In this document: piece after piece, positions 45,006 through 54,412 of the stretch
Position numbering within the stretch: position 1 is the first letter of the stretch
How the letters are laid out: each line of letters starts with the position of its first letter
Source: Arthrobacter sp. Y81
GTDB lineage: Bacteria; Actinomycetota; Actinomycetes; Actinomycetales; Micrococcaceae
DNA length: 64,000 nt
Direction: 5' to 3'
Assembly (NCBI RefSeq): GCF_002929335.1
Contig: NZ_PJIL01000001.1
Location: 372,001 to 436,000, forward strand
Made by a program: the position numbers and the translations under genes
The notes under the pieces: generated by a model
The model's database searches: none
The model's input: the letters and a program-made list of their open reading frames with translations, nothing else
Told to the model about the DNA's origin: nothing

Positions 45006-46234
45006 TCCAGCGCGACCGCGGGGTCCGCCAAACGGCTTGCCTGGATGGGCGCCCGGCTGGAGATCAGGGCCTTGAGGGCTTTCTGCGTGCGGGGAACGTT
45101 GACGTTCATGCCTGCGACCACCTGGCCCTCGTGCTGCCAGAATGCGATGAATTCCTTGCTGGCCAGTGATCCGCGGATGACCGGTTCGGCGCCCGTCGCC
45201 AGGGTGGGAAATCCCGAGTACTCCATGCTGACATCGAACTGGTCGGTGTAGAAATACGGGATGGTGTCCAGCGCGGCGTCCCGGCCCAGCATCGACTTTG
45301 CCGCGACTTTCCCGCCGTTCAGCGCATTTGACCAGTGCTCGCTACGGTGGTGCTGGCCGGTGAAGGGGTGCAGGGCGTTTGCCACGTCCCCGGCCGCAAA
45401 GATGTCCGGTCCGCTGGTCCGCAGGGCGGCGTCGGTCAGTATTCCGTTGTCCAGGGCCAGTCCGGCCTGCTCCGCGAGCGTGGTTTCGGGGGCCACTCCC
45501 ACGGCAATGACCACCACGTCGGCCGGCAGTGCCTCACCCGATCCGGTGACCACTGCGGTGACGCGGCCGGAATCGCCCAGGAGTCCGGCGGCAGTGGCCC
45601 CGAGCCGGAACTGCACGCCGTTGGCTTCATGGAGCGAGCGGAAGAACCGCCCCAGTTCGGGCCCGATGGCGGCTGCCAGCGGAATGTCCTCGAGTCCGAG
45701 GAGGGTCACGCGGTTGCCGTAGCTGGAGGCCGCGGCCGCAAGTTCCATCCCGATCCAGCCGGAGCCGATCATTACGACGTCCCGCCCGCCCGGCGACAGC
45801 TTTTCCCGGAGGCGGCGGCTGTCGTCCAGGGTCCTGAACATGGTGACGCCGTCCAGCGTGCTCCCGGGCAGCGGGATGTTCCGGGGGAGGGCGCCGGTAG
45901 CCAGCAGCAGGGCGCCGTAGCCCAGGGTTTCGCCGCTGCTGAGCCGTACCGTGTGGGGGCCGGGATTGATGCCGGTGACCTGCACGCCCAGGCGGAGGTC
46001 GACGTCGTTCTCTGCGTACCAGGCCTCGGGCGCCACGGGGACGGCTTCCTCGCCGGCTTTGCCAAGCAGGTACTCCTTGGACAGTGGCGGCCGAAGGTAC
46101 GGGTGGTGCAGTTCGGCGCCAATGAGGGTGATCCGGCCGGAGAATCCCTCGGCGCGCAGGGTGCGGGCAGCGGTGGCGCCGGCCAGGCCCGCCCCGGCGA
46201 TCACGATGGTTTCGATGGTGCGTTCGACAGGCAT
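44984..46234 (-). CDS. FAD-dependent NAD(P)H:ferredoxin reductase-type oxidoreductase
   Basis: A 416-residue protein of the oxygenase-coupled ferredoxin/rubredoxin reductase family. The FAD Rossmann motif is [14 protein letters not shown] (about 14-27), [14 protein letters not shown] follows, and the NAD(P)H fold has [13 protein letters not shown]. The second FAD contact is [11 protein letters not shown]. It would pass electrons from NAD(P)H to a ferredoxin. No ferredoxin or oxygenase gene is adjacent. It lies on the opposite strand between iscS and mnmA, which are often neighbours. GAGGGG provides a ribosome site. Confidence 0.87.
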   Translation of the reverse strand: MPVERTIETIVIAGAGLAGATAARTLRAEGFSGRITLIGAELHHPYLRPPLSKEYLLGKAGEEAVPVAPEAWYAENDVDLRLGVQVTGINPGPHTVRLSSGETLGYGALLLATGALPRNIPLPGSTLDGVTMFRTLDDSRRLREKLSPGGRDVVMIGSGWIGMELAAAASSYGNRVTLLGLEDIPLAAAIGPELGRFFRSLHEANGVQFRLGATAAGLLGDSGRVTAVVTGSGEALPADVVVIAVGVAPETTLAEQAGLALDNGILTDAALRTSGPDIFAAGDVANALHPFTGQHHRSEHWSNALNGGKVAAKSMLGRDAALDTIPYFYTDQFDVSMEYSGFPTLATGAEPVIRGSLASKEFIAFWQHEGQVVAGMNVNVPRTQKALKALISSRAPIQASRLADPAVALDQLLADD

Positions 46235-46367
46235 GGAGCCCCTCGGTTCCTGGCAAGCCGGCGCGTCCGGCCGGGCATTCTAAAAATAGTAATCCTGACG
46301 ATAGAAGTCGGAGGGATGGCCGTCAAGGGCCGGCGGGCACGTTTTAATCGCCCCTTTTCCGAGGCAG

Positions 46368-46373
46368 TAGAAT
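46368..46373 (+). promoter_or_regulatory. Candidate -10 box of mnmA
   Basis: TAGAAT with TTAATC 18 bases upstream. The leader to the ATG at 46459 would be about 80 bases. Confidence 0.4.
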
Positions 46374-46458
46374 GGACGGGCATGCAGTGTGTCCGGCCGG
46401 ACCGGCCAGGGACGCGCTGCAGCCCCACAATCAAACCCTTCCCCTAAAGAAAGACAGC

Positions 46459-47598
46459 ATGCGAGTTCTTGCAGCCATGAGCGGCGGAGTCGATTCCGCC
46501 GTTGCCGCCGCCCGCGCCGTCGAGGCCGGACACGACGTGGTCGGTGTCCACCTGGCGCTGTCCAGGATGCCCGGAACGCTCCGTACCGGCAGCCGCGGGT
46601 GCTGCACCATCGAGGACTCCCGTGATGCCTGGCGTGCCTGCGATGTCCTGGGCATCCCGTACTACGTCTGGGACTTCTCCGAGCGGTTCAAGGAGGACGT
46701 GGTCCAGGACTTCATCGACGAATACGCCGCCGGACGAACGCCGAACCCCTGCATGCGCTGCAATGAACGCATCAAGTTTGCAGCGCTGCTGGAGAAGGCA
46801 ATCGCCCTGGGATTCGACGCCGTCTGCACCGGCCACTACGCCAAGGTCATCACCGACGCCGACGGAAATCCTGAACTTCACCGTGCGGCCGACTGGGCCA
46901 AGGACCAGAGCTATGTGCTCGGCGTCCTCACCCACGAACAGCTCAAGCACTCCATGTTCCCGCTGGCGGACACGCCGTCCAAGGCTGAAGTCCGTGCGGA
47001 AGCCGAGCGCCGCGGGCTGTCCGTGGCCAACAAGCCGGACAGCCACGACATCTGCTTCATTCCGGACGGCGACACCGCCGGCTGGCTGGCGGAAAAGATC
47101 GACATGACCACGGGCGACATCGTGGACGAATCCGGTGCGAAGGTGGGCGAGCACCCCGGCGCCAACGCGTTCACCGTTGGCCAGCGCCGCGGCCTCAAGC
47201 TGGGCACCCCCGCCGCCGACGGCAAGCCGCGGTTCGTGCTGGAGATCCGGCCCAAGGAAAACAAAGTGGTGGTGGGACCGGAGGCTCTCCTGGCCATCGA
47301 CGAGATCCGCGGCATCAAAGTTTCCTGGGCCGGCCTGCCGATTGCGGAAATCGCCACCGGCGAAGAGTTCGACTGCCACGCCCAGGTCCGCGCCCACGGC
47401 GATCCCGTCCCTGCCACGGCCCACACCGAACTGCTGAAGGACGACGACGGCGGGGAGCGGACCAACCTTGTGGTCACGCTTACCACGCCGCTGCGTGGTG
47501 TGGCCCCCGGACAGACCGTGGTGCTCTACCAGGGAAGCCGGGTCCTGGGGCAGGCCACCATCGACGCAGCGCGCTCGCTGCAGCGCGCGGCACTCTAG
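46459..47598 (+). CDS. mnmA: tRNA-specific 2-thiouridylase MnmA
   Basis: 379 residues from the ATG at 46459 (AAAGAAAG upstream); the longer open frame is not conserved-looking. The PP-loop is SGGVDS (8-13). The catalytic Cys98 is in [12 protein letters not shown] and the persulfide Cys199 in [11 protein letters not shown]. MnmA activates U34 of Lys, Glu and Gln tRNAs with ATP and adds sulfur that comes from cysteine desulfurase. A weak hairpin follows the stop. Confidence 0.94.
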   Translation: MRVLAAMSGGVDSAVAAARAVEAGHDVVGVHLALSRMPGTLRTGSRGCCTIEDSRDAWRACDVLGIPYYVWDFSERFKEDVVQDFIDEYAAGRTPNPCMRCNERIKFAALLEKAIALGFDAVCTGHYAKVITDADGNPELHRAADWAKDQSYVLGVLTHEQLKHSMFPLADTPSKAEVRAEAERRGLSVANKPDSHDICFIPDGDTAGWLAEKIDMTTGDIVDESGAKVGEHPGANAFTVGQRRGLKLGTPAADGKPRFVLEIRPKENKVVVGPEALLAIDEIRGIKVSWAGLPIAEIATGEEFDCHAQVRAHGDPVPATAHTELLKDDDGGERTNLVVTLTTPLRGVAPGQTVVLYQGSRVLGQATIDAARSLQRAAL

Positions 47599-47620
47599 CG
47601 GGATAACGACGTCCGCGGCG

Positions 47621-47637
47621 GGTTGCCGTAGGCAATC
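47621..47637 (+). terminator. Weak terminator-like hairpin after mnmA
   Basis: GGTTGCC (47621-47627) pairs with GGCAATC (47631-47637) around GTA, inside a wider GCGGGA/TCCCGC pair (47598-47603, 47640-47645). No T-run. Confidence 0.35.
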
Positions 47638-47735
47638 AGTCCCGCGACCGCAATAATTGAGGCCTGGGGAACCAGGCTTCATGCAGACCATCGATCCATG
47701 GGGTGGGCTGCAAAGTTGAGGAAAGCGGGCCCGCT

Positions 47736-49376
47736 ATGGTCTCTGCAGCGCTTGGCATCGGGCATGGCCTTGAGATGGTCGCGCTTACCGCCCTCGCCGA
47801 GGGCCCCTTCACCCGCAAATCGGGAAAACCGCTTACCACCAGCATTCGGGTGCCCGTGGAGAGAATGATCAACGGCCCGGTGGGATCACGGTTCGCATTG
47901 CGGGTGCGGTCGCCCGGTGCTGACGGGCCCCGCCCCGTTTCCCTCTCTGTGGACCGCAACGAGTGGTGCATCGACGACCAGGACGCTCCCTCCGGGCTTG
48001 AGGACCTGCTGGCCGATAGCCGGTTCCTTGCCCAGCACGTTTATGCGGTGGCGACCGCGACACTCCATGCCTTCGAGGTAACGCTGGGCCGTCGAATGGG
48101 ATGGGCCTCGGGGCACCGGCTGGTCATCAGTGTTTACGATAAGATCCCTTACACTTCCACGGGCTACAACCGCGAGCGCGGCCTGATCCGATTTGGGCAC
48201 AGAACCGATGACCGCTCGAAGCGTTCCGTTCCATTGGGCCTGTATCACGATCTCGTGGCCCACGAGGTGACGCACGCGATCCTGGACGGATATCGACGGC
48301 AGTGGACAGATAGCGACGCCTTGCTGGACGGCTATGCCCTGCACGAGTGCATAGCCGATCTCGTGGCAATGCTGAGCGTTTTTTCATCGCCCGAACGCGT
48401 GGAACAGCAGTTATCAGTGGCTGTCCCTGGCCCGAACGGCCGCCCGGGCACCGTGCCCGCCCGGAACATGGAAAAGGAAGTCCTTGCCTCCGGGCTCTTT
48501 GGGCTGGCTGACGGACTGTTTTCACGGGGCGCGGCCAGGCGGCCCCTCGACAAGGACGTGCCGTTCGAGTGGCAGCTGGATCCCGAGCCCCACCGGCGGG
48601 GTGAGATTGCCGTGAAGGCCGTGCTGGACGCCGTCGTCAAACTCTGGCTGCAGCGGCTGGAAAGGCCAGGGGGCCGGTCGAGCCGTTACCAGGTGGCGGA
48701 AGCCGGAGCGAACCTCGGGCATCAGATGCTGGGGATGGTGCTGCGCGGGCTCGCCTACATGCCGCCGGTGGACCCGGGCTGGGAGGATCTGCTGCGAGGG
48801 ATCCTCGCAGCAGACGCCGTCCTGGTGCCGACAGACATGATGGGATACCGGCAAGCCGTACGCGACGCTTTCTGGGACATTGACCTTTCCACGGAACCTG
48901 ATGAACTCCTGGACGGGCTGAAGCATCTGCGCGATCTGCGCTATCCTGTCCGGTTATCTGCACTGGCCGCCGACCCTGAGGAGGTCAACCGGTTCATTTG
49001 GGAGAATCCGCGGTTGATCGAGGCAGGCGGCATCGATCAGGACACGAGCATCATGGTGAACCGGGTGCGCCCCAGCACCCGTGTTGGGCCGGACGGTTTC
49101 GTGGTCTCCGAAATAGGCGCTTCCTTCGTGCAGTCAGTCACCTTGTCCAAATCCGAAGCGAGGAACAGGCTGGGCCTCCGGGTGGACAGCGACTATTACA
49201 CGGTCCGTGGCGGGGGCCTTCTGCGGTTCGATGAGGGTGGAAGGCTGTGTTTCGCCGCGCTCAAGCCGGTCATGGACGCGGAGTGGCAGCAGGAAAAGCT
49301 CGAAACCATCAAAAGGGAAGCTGGCACAAGCATGCCGGCGGCAACCTTCCACCCGGAGGAGGAACGCCGGGAGTGA
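47736..49376 (+). CDS. Unrecognised soluble protein with a gluzincin-like HEVTH motif
   Basis: 546 residues from the ATG at 47736, 10 bases after GAGGAAAG; an in-frame GTG lies at 47703. There is no signal peptide or membrane segment. The only motif I recognise is HEVTH (176-180), followed 24 residues later by ALHECIADLVAML, with Glu204 as a possible third zinc ligand. HExxH plus a downstream E-xxx-D helix is the gluzincin layout (thermolysin-like M4 and relatives). Before it, VISVYDKIPYTSTGYN and LIRFGHR could form the active-site strand. The remaining ~330 residues match nothing I know. It is convergent, with a 7-base gap, with a metacaspase gene, which makes a joint proteolytic role plausible but unproven. 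Confidence 0.6.
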   Translation: MVSAALGIGHGLEMVALTALAEGPFTRKSGKPLTTSIRVPVERMINGPVGSRFALRVRSPGADGPRPVSLSVDRNEWCIDDQDAPSGLEDLLADSRFLAQHVYAVATATLHAFEVTLGRRMGWASGHRLVISVYDKIPYTSTGYNRERGLIRFGHRTDDRSKRSVPLGLYHDLVAHEVTHAILDGYRRQWTDSDALLDGYALHECIADLVAMLSVFSSPERVEQQLSVAVPGPNGRPGTVPARNMEKEVLASGLFGLADGLFSRGAARRPLDKDVPFEWQLDPEPHRRGEIAVKAVLDAVVKLWLQRLERPGGRSSRYQVAEAGANLGHQMLGMVLRGLAYMPPVDPGWEDLLRGILAADAVLVPTDMMGYRQAVRDAFWDIDLSTEPDELLDGLKHLRDLRYPVRLSALAADPEEVNRFIWENPRLIEAGGIDQDTSIMVNRVRPSTRVGPDGFVVSEIGASFVQSVTLSKSEARNRLGLRVDSDYYTVRGGGLLRFDEGGRLCFAALKPVMDAEWQQEKLETIKREAGTSMPAATFHPEEERRE

Positions 49377-49383
49377 GTCTCCA

Positions 49384-50211
49384 TCAGCTTCCCCAGGGAG
49401 CCTTCCGCGCCGCCGTCGTGCCTTCCAGCTGCGCGACCTGGTCGAATCCGCCGGCCCTGAGGCCCTTGCTGACCAGCTTCAGGATGTCTGCCCGGCCCAG
49501 GGTGCCGTCGCCCCTGACGGCCTTGATGAAGTTATATGTGAAGGCGCCGTTGTAACGGCCCTCCAGGTACGCATCGGCTGCCGTCTGGTCGGCGCGGCAG
49601 GCCGCCAGCAGCACGGGTTTGACGCCCCTGCCGGCCTTGACCAGATCGCGAAGCGCCCTGGTCTCGTTGAACTCGGTGGCCGCGACGCCGCGGGCTGTCG
49701 GTGCTGGCAGAAAGCGGGGCCGCCGCCCGGGCAGGAGGTCCAGTGACTTCAGGCCGGTGCCGCTGTGGCAGGTGTCCAGCACCACGTCCATGAGCACGCC
49801 GTCAGGCAGCCGTGCAAAAAGGGTGAACAGCTCGTCATCCGAAATGACGGTGGCAGGATCCCACGAGTCGCCCGAGTTGTTGATGTCGTAGCAGGCGAAG
49901 GCTTCATCCAGGCGGTCCGCCTCGTCGTCGCTGCTGTCCGGGATCTGCGTTCCATGGCTGGAGAACGTGAAGACGATGTGCTGGAGCTCGCCCGACGCGG
50001 CGCGGTCCAGCAGCGCATTGAGCTGCGCCACGACCTGCTCCTTCGTGGCTTGGGAGTCCAGCAGGATCGAGATGTCGGAGCCGGGAAATCCGTAGCCTGC
50101 CTGCAGCAGCCCGGCAAGGTCACGGGCGTCGTTGACGCAGCCCTGCAGCCAGCTGGATTTTGGCAGATGTTCGAATTCGTTGATTCCCACACAGAGGGCG
50201 GCTTTGCTCAT
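49384..50211 (-). CDS. Metacaspase-type caspase-family protease (peptidase C14)
   Basis: A 275-residue protein that is essentially only the caspase p20/p10 fold. It starts KAALCVGINEF, the catalytic His86 is in FSSHGTQ, and Cys148 is in VLDTCHSGT. The acidic S1-pocket block DSSDDEADRLDEAFACYD and LLAACRADQTAAD are of the type I metacaspase kind, so cleavage after Arg or Lys is expected from the family. There is no death-fold, transmembrane, NACHT or other sensor domain. It is convergent with the HEVTH protein and divergent from the ABC importer operon. Upstream sequence shows GGAAACACGTC before the ATG. Function in this organism is unknown. Confidence 0.88.
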   Translation of the reverse strand: MSKAALCVGINEFEHLPKSSWLQGCVNDARDLAGLLQAGYGFPGSDISILLDSQATKEQVVAQLNALLDRAASGELQHIVFTFSSHGTQIPDSSDDEADRLDEAFACYDINNSGDSWDPATVISDDELFTLFARLPDGVLMDVVLDTCHSGTGLKSLDLLPGRRPRFLPAPTARGVAATEFNETRALRDLVKAGRGVKPVLLAACRADQTAADAYLEGRYNGAFTYNFIKAVRGDGTLGRADILKLVSKGLRAGGFDQVAQLEGTTAARKAPWGS

Positions 50212-50526
50212 GACGTGTTTCCTTCAGCCAGGTAATGACAGGAATCCGGTGATGCGGTCAACGCAATCCCACTCTATTCCGGGGGCTGGGGTCCTTCAAT
50301 GGCAGCGCGCAATCGTTCCGGCGGACGTTGATCCGGCCGGAACGCAGAAGAAAACGATAGTTTTGCCCCAATCAGGTAAATTTTGTGTCTCAACTCACAC
50401 GATGAAACGATTCACCGGTCTGCGTTCTGATTGAATCGTGTGATCAGGACAACGTTCCGCCCACCGAGTCCAACTGATCCAGTTGCCGGGCGGCGCGCGT
50501 GTACTCATCGAACAGAAAGTCCACAG
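50212..50526. other. Divergent intergenic region between metacaspase and the ABC operon
   Basis: 315 bases without a supported gene. It should hold promoters for both directions. The visible structure is the inverted repeat at 50395-50443 on the importer side. An AT-rich run (about 50350-50392) precedes it. Confidence 0.5.
50395..50443. promoter_or_regulatory. Inverted repeat upstream of the peptide-type ABC operon
   Basis: TCACACGAT (50395-50403) and ATCGTGTGA (50435-50443) are exact inverted copies. Nested inside, CGATTCA (50408-50414) pairs with TGAATCG (50432-50438). Either a two-half-site operator or an RNA structure in the leader would look like this. Confidence 0.45.
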
Positions 50527-52161
50527 ATGGCAATGAACAAAAAAGCCCTGCACAGCGCCATCGCGCTTGCGGGTGTTTCCGCGTTTGCACTGACAGCCTG
50601 CACGGGCCCGTCCGGCGGCGGCGGAACTTCCACCGGCGGCGCCGGAGGCGGAACCATTACCTACGGCACCACGGATAAGGTCGTTACCCTCGATCCCGCA
50701 GGCTCCTACGATGCCGGTTCGTTCATGGTGATGAACCAGATCTACCCGTTCCTCCTGAACGCCAAGCCCGGTACGGCAGATGCCACTCCGGACATCGCGG
50801 AGTCCGCGGAATTCACGAGCCCCACGGAGTACACCGTGAAGCTCAAGTCGGACCTCAAATTTGCCAATGGCCACGCCCTCACCTCCTCCGATGTGAAGTT
50901 CTCCATTGACCGCGTTGTCAGCATTGCGGATCCGAATGGTCCGGCCTCCCTCCTGGGCAACCTTGACTCCGTGGCTGCCAAGGATGACACCACGGTGGTC
51001 TTCACCCTCAAGGCCGGCAACGACCAGGTATTCCCCGGTGTCCTCGCAGCCAACTCCGGACCGATCATCGATGAAGAGGTCTTCCCGGCGGACAAGCTCA
51101 TGACCGACGACGAGATCGTCAAGGGCAAGCCCTTCGCAGGCCCGTACACCATCGAGAGCTACAAGAAGAACGAGCTGGTCAGCCTCAAGGTCAACCCGGA
51201 CTACAAGGGCCTGCTCGGCAAGCCCGCGAATGACGGCGCCACCATCAAGTACTACGCCGACTCGAACAACCTCAAGCTGGACATCCAGCAGGGCAACATC
51301 GACGTCGCCGGCCGCAGTCTCACTGCAACTGACGCCGCCGACCTTGAGAAGGACTCCAAGGTCAAGGTCCACAAGGGCCCCGGCGGCGAGCTGCGCTACA
51401 TCGTGTTCAACTTCGACACCATGCCGTTCGGTGCCAAGACTGCCGACGCCGATCCCGCCAAGGCCCTGGCCGTCCGCCAGGCGATGGCCAACGTCGTGGA
51501 CCGCGACGCCATCGCCACCCAGGTTTACAAGGGCACGTACCTGCCGGCGTACTCCGTGGTTCCCGACGGATTCGTCGGCGCCATCCAGCCGCTCAAGGAA
51601 ATGTACGGCGACGGCAACGGCAAGCCCAGCCTCGACAAGGCCAAGAAGGCCTTCGCCGATGCAGGAGTCACCGCTCCGGTGAACATCAAGCTGCAGTACA
51701 ACCCGGACCACTACGGCAAGTCCTCCGGCGACGAATACGCCATGATCAAGGAGCAGCTCGAGAAGTCCGGCCTGTTCAAGGTTGACCTGCAGTCCACCGA
51801 GTGGGTCACCTACTCCAAGGACCGCACGGCCGATGCCTACCCGGTGTACCAGCTGGGCTGGTTCCCCGACTACTCGGACGCGGACAACTACCTGACCCCG
51901 TTCTTTGTTCCGGGCAACTTCCTCAAGAACCACTACGAGAATGCATCCGTCACCGAGCTGATCAAGGAACAGCTCACCACGGTTGACAAGGCAGAGCGCG
52001 AAAAGGTGCTGGGCGAGGCCCAGACGGCCGTCGCCAAGGACCTGTCCACACTGCCGCTGCTGCAGGGCGCCCAGCTCATGGTCGCCGGAAAGGATGTCAA
52101 GGGTGTCGATCAGACCCTGGACGCATCCTTCAAGACCCGGCTTGGCGTAATTTCCAAGTAG
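50527..52161 (+). CDS. Peptide/nickel-type ABC transporter substrate-binding lipoprotein
   Basis: 544 residues from the ATG at 50527; a second ATG is two codons on, and the open frame extends upstream without signals. The lipobox is LTAC with Cys25, followed by a Gly/Ser/Thr linker. The mature protein is a family 5 binding protein: ITYGTTDKVVTLDPAGSYD, FANGHALTSSDVKFSIDRV and ALAVRQAMANVVDRDAI. It captures di- or oligopeptides or similar solutes and hands them to the two permeases downstream. A stem-loop separates it from the permease gene, fitting higher expression of the binding protein. Confidence 0.9.
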   Translation: MAMNKKALHSAIALAGVSAFALTACTGPSGGGGTSTGGAGGGTITYGTTDKVVTLDPAGSYDAGSFMVMNQIYPFLLNAKPGTADATPDIAESAEFTSPTEYTVKLKSDLKFANGHALTSSDVKFSIDRVVSIADPNGPASLLGNLDSVAAKDDTTVVFTLKAGNDQVFPGVLAANSGPIIDEEVFPADKLMTDDEIVKGKPFAGPYTIESYKKNELVSLKVNPDYKGLLGKPANDGATIKYYADSNNLKLDIQQGNIDVAGRSLTATDAADLEKDSKVKVHKGPGGELRYIVFNFDTMPFGAKTADADPAKALAVRQAMANVVDRDAIATQVYKGTYLPAYSVVPDGFVGAIQPLKEMYGDGNGKPSLDKAKKAFADAGVTAPVNIKLQYNPDHYGKSSGDEYAMIKEQLEKSGLFKVDLQSTEWVTYSKDRTADAYPVYQLGWFPDYSDADNYLTPFFVPGNFLKNHYENASVTELIKEQLTTVDKAEREKVLGEAQTAVAKDLSTLPLLQGAQLMVAGKDVKGVDQTLDASFKTRLGVISK

Positions 52162-52195
52162 GTCCAGTTCTCCATCCGGTCCTGACCAGCCAAGG

Positions 52196-52226
52196 AGGCG
52201 GGGCGCCTGCGCGGCGTCCCGCCTTT
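52196..52226 (+). other. Intercistronic stem-loop after the binding-protein gene
   Basis: A 12-bp stem (52196-52207 with 52213-52224, one G-T pair) around TGCGC, followed by TT. It could be a partial terminator or a 3' mRNA stabiliser within the operon. Confidence 0.65.
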
Positions 52227-52293
52227 CGTGCGGGAGCAAGGGCAACAGATTCCGGGGCTCACAAGGCCGCCGGAAGCACACATTTAGGTACCA

Positions 52294-53385
52294 ATGACAA
52301 CACTGATTGAGGCGCCGCCAACCGACGCCGACGGCCTGCTGCCGTCAAAGAAGAAGTCGTCCGGCGGGGGACTGGGCCAATACATCCTGATCAGGTTCCT
52401 GCTGATCTTCCCTACAATTTTCATCCTTGTGACGATGGTGTTCTTCCTGATGCGCATCACGGGCGATCCCATTACAGCGGCCATGGGCGGCAGGCTGCCT
52501 CCTGAGCAGCTGGCGGAACGGATCGCCGCGGCAGGCTATGACCGTCCGATCCTGGTGCAGTACTTCGAGTACCTCGGACAGCTCGTGACCGGCAATTTCG
52601 GCACCACCCTTTCGGACAACCGGCAGGTCACGGAAATGCTGACCACCTACGGGTCGGCCACCCTGGAACTGACCATCAACGCGTTGCTCGTCGCCCTGCT
52701 GGTAGGTATCCCGTTGGGCATGATCGCGGCCTACCGGAGGGACCACGCCCCCGACGCCGTGCTGCGCGTCTTCGCCATCGTCTGCTATGGCACGCCGGTG
52801 TTCTTCGCCGGCATGCTGCTGAAACTTACGTTCGCCGTCTGGCTCGGCTGGCTGCCCGTGGCAGGCCGCGCAAAGACCTCCAGCGAGCTGGAGCTCACCT
52901 CCCTGCAGTCGCCAACGGGCATCTACTGGCTGGATGCCATCCGCAGCGGCAACATGGCAGCACTGGGTGACGTCATGGCGCACGCGGTCCTGCCGGCCGT
53001 TGCCCTTGGACTGCTGACCGCAGGCATTTTCCTCCGCCTGGTCCGCACCAACGTGATCGGCACACTGGGCAGGGACTACGTCGAGGCCGGCCGCTCGCGC
53101 GGCGTCAGCGAATTCCGGCTGGTCACCAAGCACGCCTACAAGCCTGCGCTGATCCCCATCATCACGGTGATGGGCCTGCAGATCGCAGTGCTGCTCGGAG
53201 GGGCCGTGTTGACGGAAACAACCTTCGAATGGAAGGGGCTGGGATTCCAGCTGGCGACCTACCTCACGGCGCGCGACTTCGTCGCAGTCCAGGGCATCGT
53301 GGTCCTTCTTGCCGTGATTGTGGCCGTGACCAACTTCATCGTGGACATTGTCGCCGCGCTGATCGACCCCCGCGTGAGGTACTGA
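52294..53385 (+). CDS. ABC transporter permease, DppB type
   Basis: A 363-residue permease. After an ~28-residue cytoplasmic lead come six membrane segments, starting YILIRFLLIFPTIFILV. The periplasmic loop LPPEQLAERIAAAGYDRPILVQYF and the EAA loop YVEAGRSRGVSEFRLVTKHAYK are of the DppB/OppB family. It pairs with the DppC-type protein one base downstream to form the channel. The N-terminal extension with a KKK cluster is longer than in E. coli DppB. Confidence 0.92.
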   Translation: MTTLIEAPPTDADGLLPSKKKSSGGGLGQYILIRFLLIFPTIFILVTMVFFLMRITGDPITAAMGGRLPPEQLAERIAAAGYDRPILVQYFEYLGQLVTGNFGTTLSDNRQVTEMLTTYGSATLELTINALLVALLVGIPLGMIAAYRRDHAPDAVLRVFAIVCYGTPVFFAGMLLKLTFAVWLGWLPVAGRAKTSSELELTSLQSPTGIYWLDAIRSGNMAALGDVMAHAVLPAVALGLLTAGIFLRLVRTNVIGTLGRDYVEAGRSRGVSEFRLVTKHAYKPALIPIITVMGLQIAVLLGGAVLTETTFEWKGLGFQLATYLTARDFVAVQGIVVLLAVIVAVTNFIVDIVAALIDPRVRY

Positions 53386-53386
53386 C

Positions 53387-54412
53387 ATGAGCACCCCTAC
53401 AACTGTTGAACCCACGGCGGATCCGCGCGCTTCGCTGTTCCGCCGGTTGCCGGTCATCTCGCACTTCAACAAGAGCGTGGGCCTGCAGCGCGGCATGCTG
53501 GTGGCGGGCCTCATCCTGACCGGCGCCTTCGTGCTGACGGCCATTTTCGCCCCGCTGCTTGCCCCCTACGGGTACTCCCAGCTCTCTGACGCCGATGGCA
53601 ACTTCCCTGCCCAGCAGGAACCCGGCGGAAAGCACCTTCTCGGGACCACGGTGGGCGGCTACGACGTACTTTCCAGGGTTATCTGGGGAACGCAGACGGC
53701 CATCATGGTCATCGTTGTGGCCGTCCTGATGTCGATCTTCATCGGGGTCATCCTGGGACTGGTCAGCGGCTACATCGGCGGCTGGCTGGACCGGATCCTC
53801 GTTGTCATCGCGGACGCCATCTATGCCTTTCCCTCCCTGCTCGTCGCAATTGTCATGGCCATCGTCATCAGCGGCGGGCAGTCAAGCCTGCTGGGCGGCG
53901 TCACCGCCGCGGCAATCTCCATCACGGTGGTCTTCATCCCGCAGTACTTCCGGGTGATCAGGGCCGAAACAATCCGCCTGAAAGCCGAACCCTTCGTGGA
54001 ATCGGCCAAGGTGGTCGGGGCGTCCAACATCCGGATCATGACCCGGCACATCTACAAGAACGCCACACGCACCCTGCCGCTGATCTTCACGCTCAATGCT
54101 TCGGAAGCAATCCTCACCCTTGCGGGCCTGGGTTTCCTGGGCTTTGGCATCGAACCCAGTTCTGCCGCCGAGTGGGGCTTCGACCTTAAGCAGGCACTGG
54201 CCGACACCACGTCCGGCATCTGGTGGACGGGCGTGTTTCCGGGCCTTGCCATGGTGCTGACCGTCGTCGGCCTCACCCTGATGGGTGAGAGCATCAACGA
54301 CCTCAACGATCCGCGGCTGCGCGGACGCAAGAAGGCCGCCTCCGGCAAGGGCGGGCCTGATTCCCCCGCAGGCGCTCAGGCTGCGCTCGAAACAGAAGCG
54401 AGACTTCCATGA
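53387..54412 (+). CDS. ABC transporter permease, DppC type
   Basis: A 341-residue permease with an OppC_N segment (LVAGLILTGAFVLTAIFAPLLAPYG), the motif HLLGTTVGGYDVLSRVIWGTQ and the EAA loop VESAKVVGASNIRIMTRHIYKN. There are six predicted membrane segments and a polar Ala/Gly-rich tail. The ATG starts just after the DppB stop, and its own end overlaps the ATPase start by 4 bases. Length is slightly above the usual ~300 because of both ends. Confidence 0.92.
   Translation: MSTPTTVEPTADPRASLFRRLPVISHFNKSVGLQRGMLVAGLILTGAFVLTAIFAPLLAPYGYSQLSDADGNFPAQQEPGGKHLLGTTVGGYDVLSRVIWGTQTAIMVIVVAVLMSIFIGVILGLVSGYIGGWLDRILVVIADAIYAFPSLLVAIVMAIVISGGQSSLLGGVTAAAISITVVFIPQYFRVIRAETIRLKAEPFVESAKVVGASNIRIMTRHIYKNATRTLPLIFTLNASEAILTLAGLGFLGFGIEPSSAAEWGFDLKQALADTTSGIWWTGVFPGLAMVLTVVGLTLMGESINDLNDPRLRGRKKAASGKGGPDSPAGAQAALETEARLP

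Noticed and set aside
49384..50211. Bacterial gasdermin system (caspase plus pore protein)
   Set aside because: The neighbour is a 546-residue HEVTH protein, not a ~250-residue gasdermin-like protein, and no lipid-modified N-terminus or second protease operon is present.
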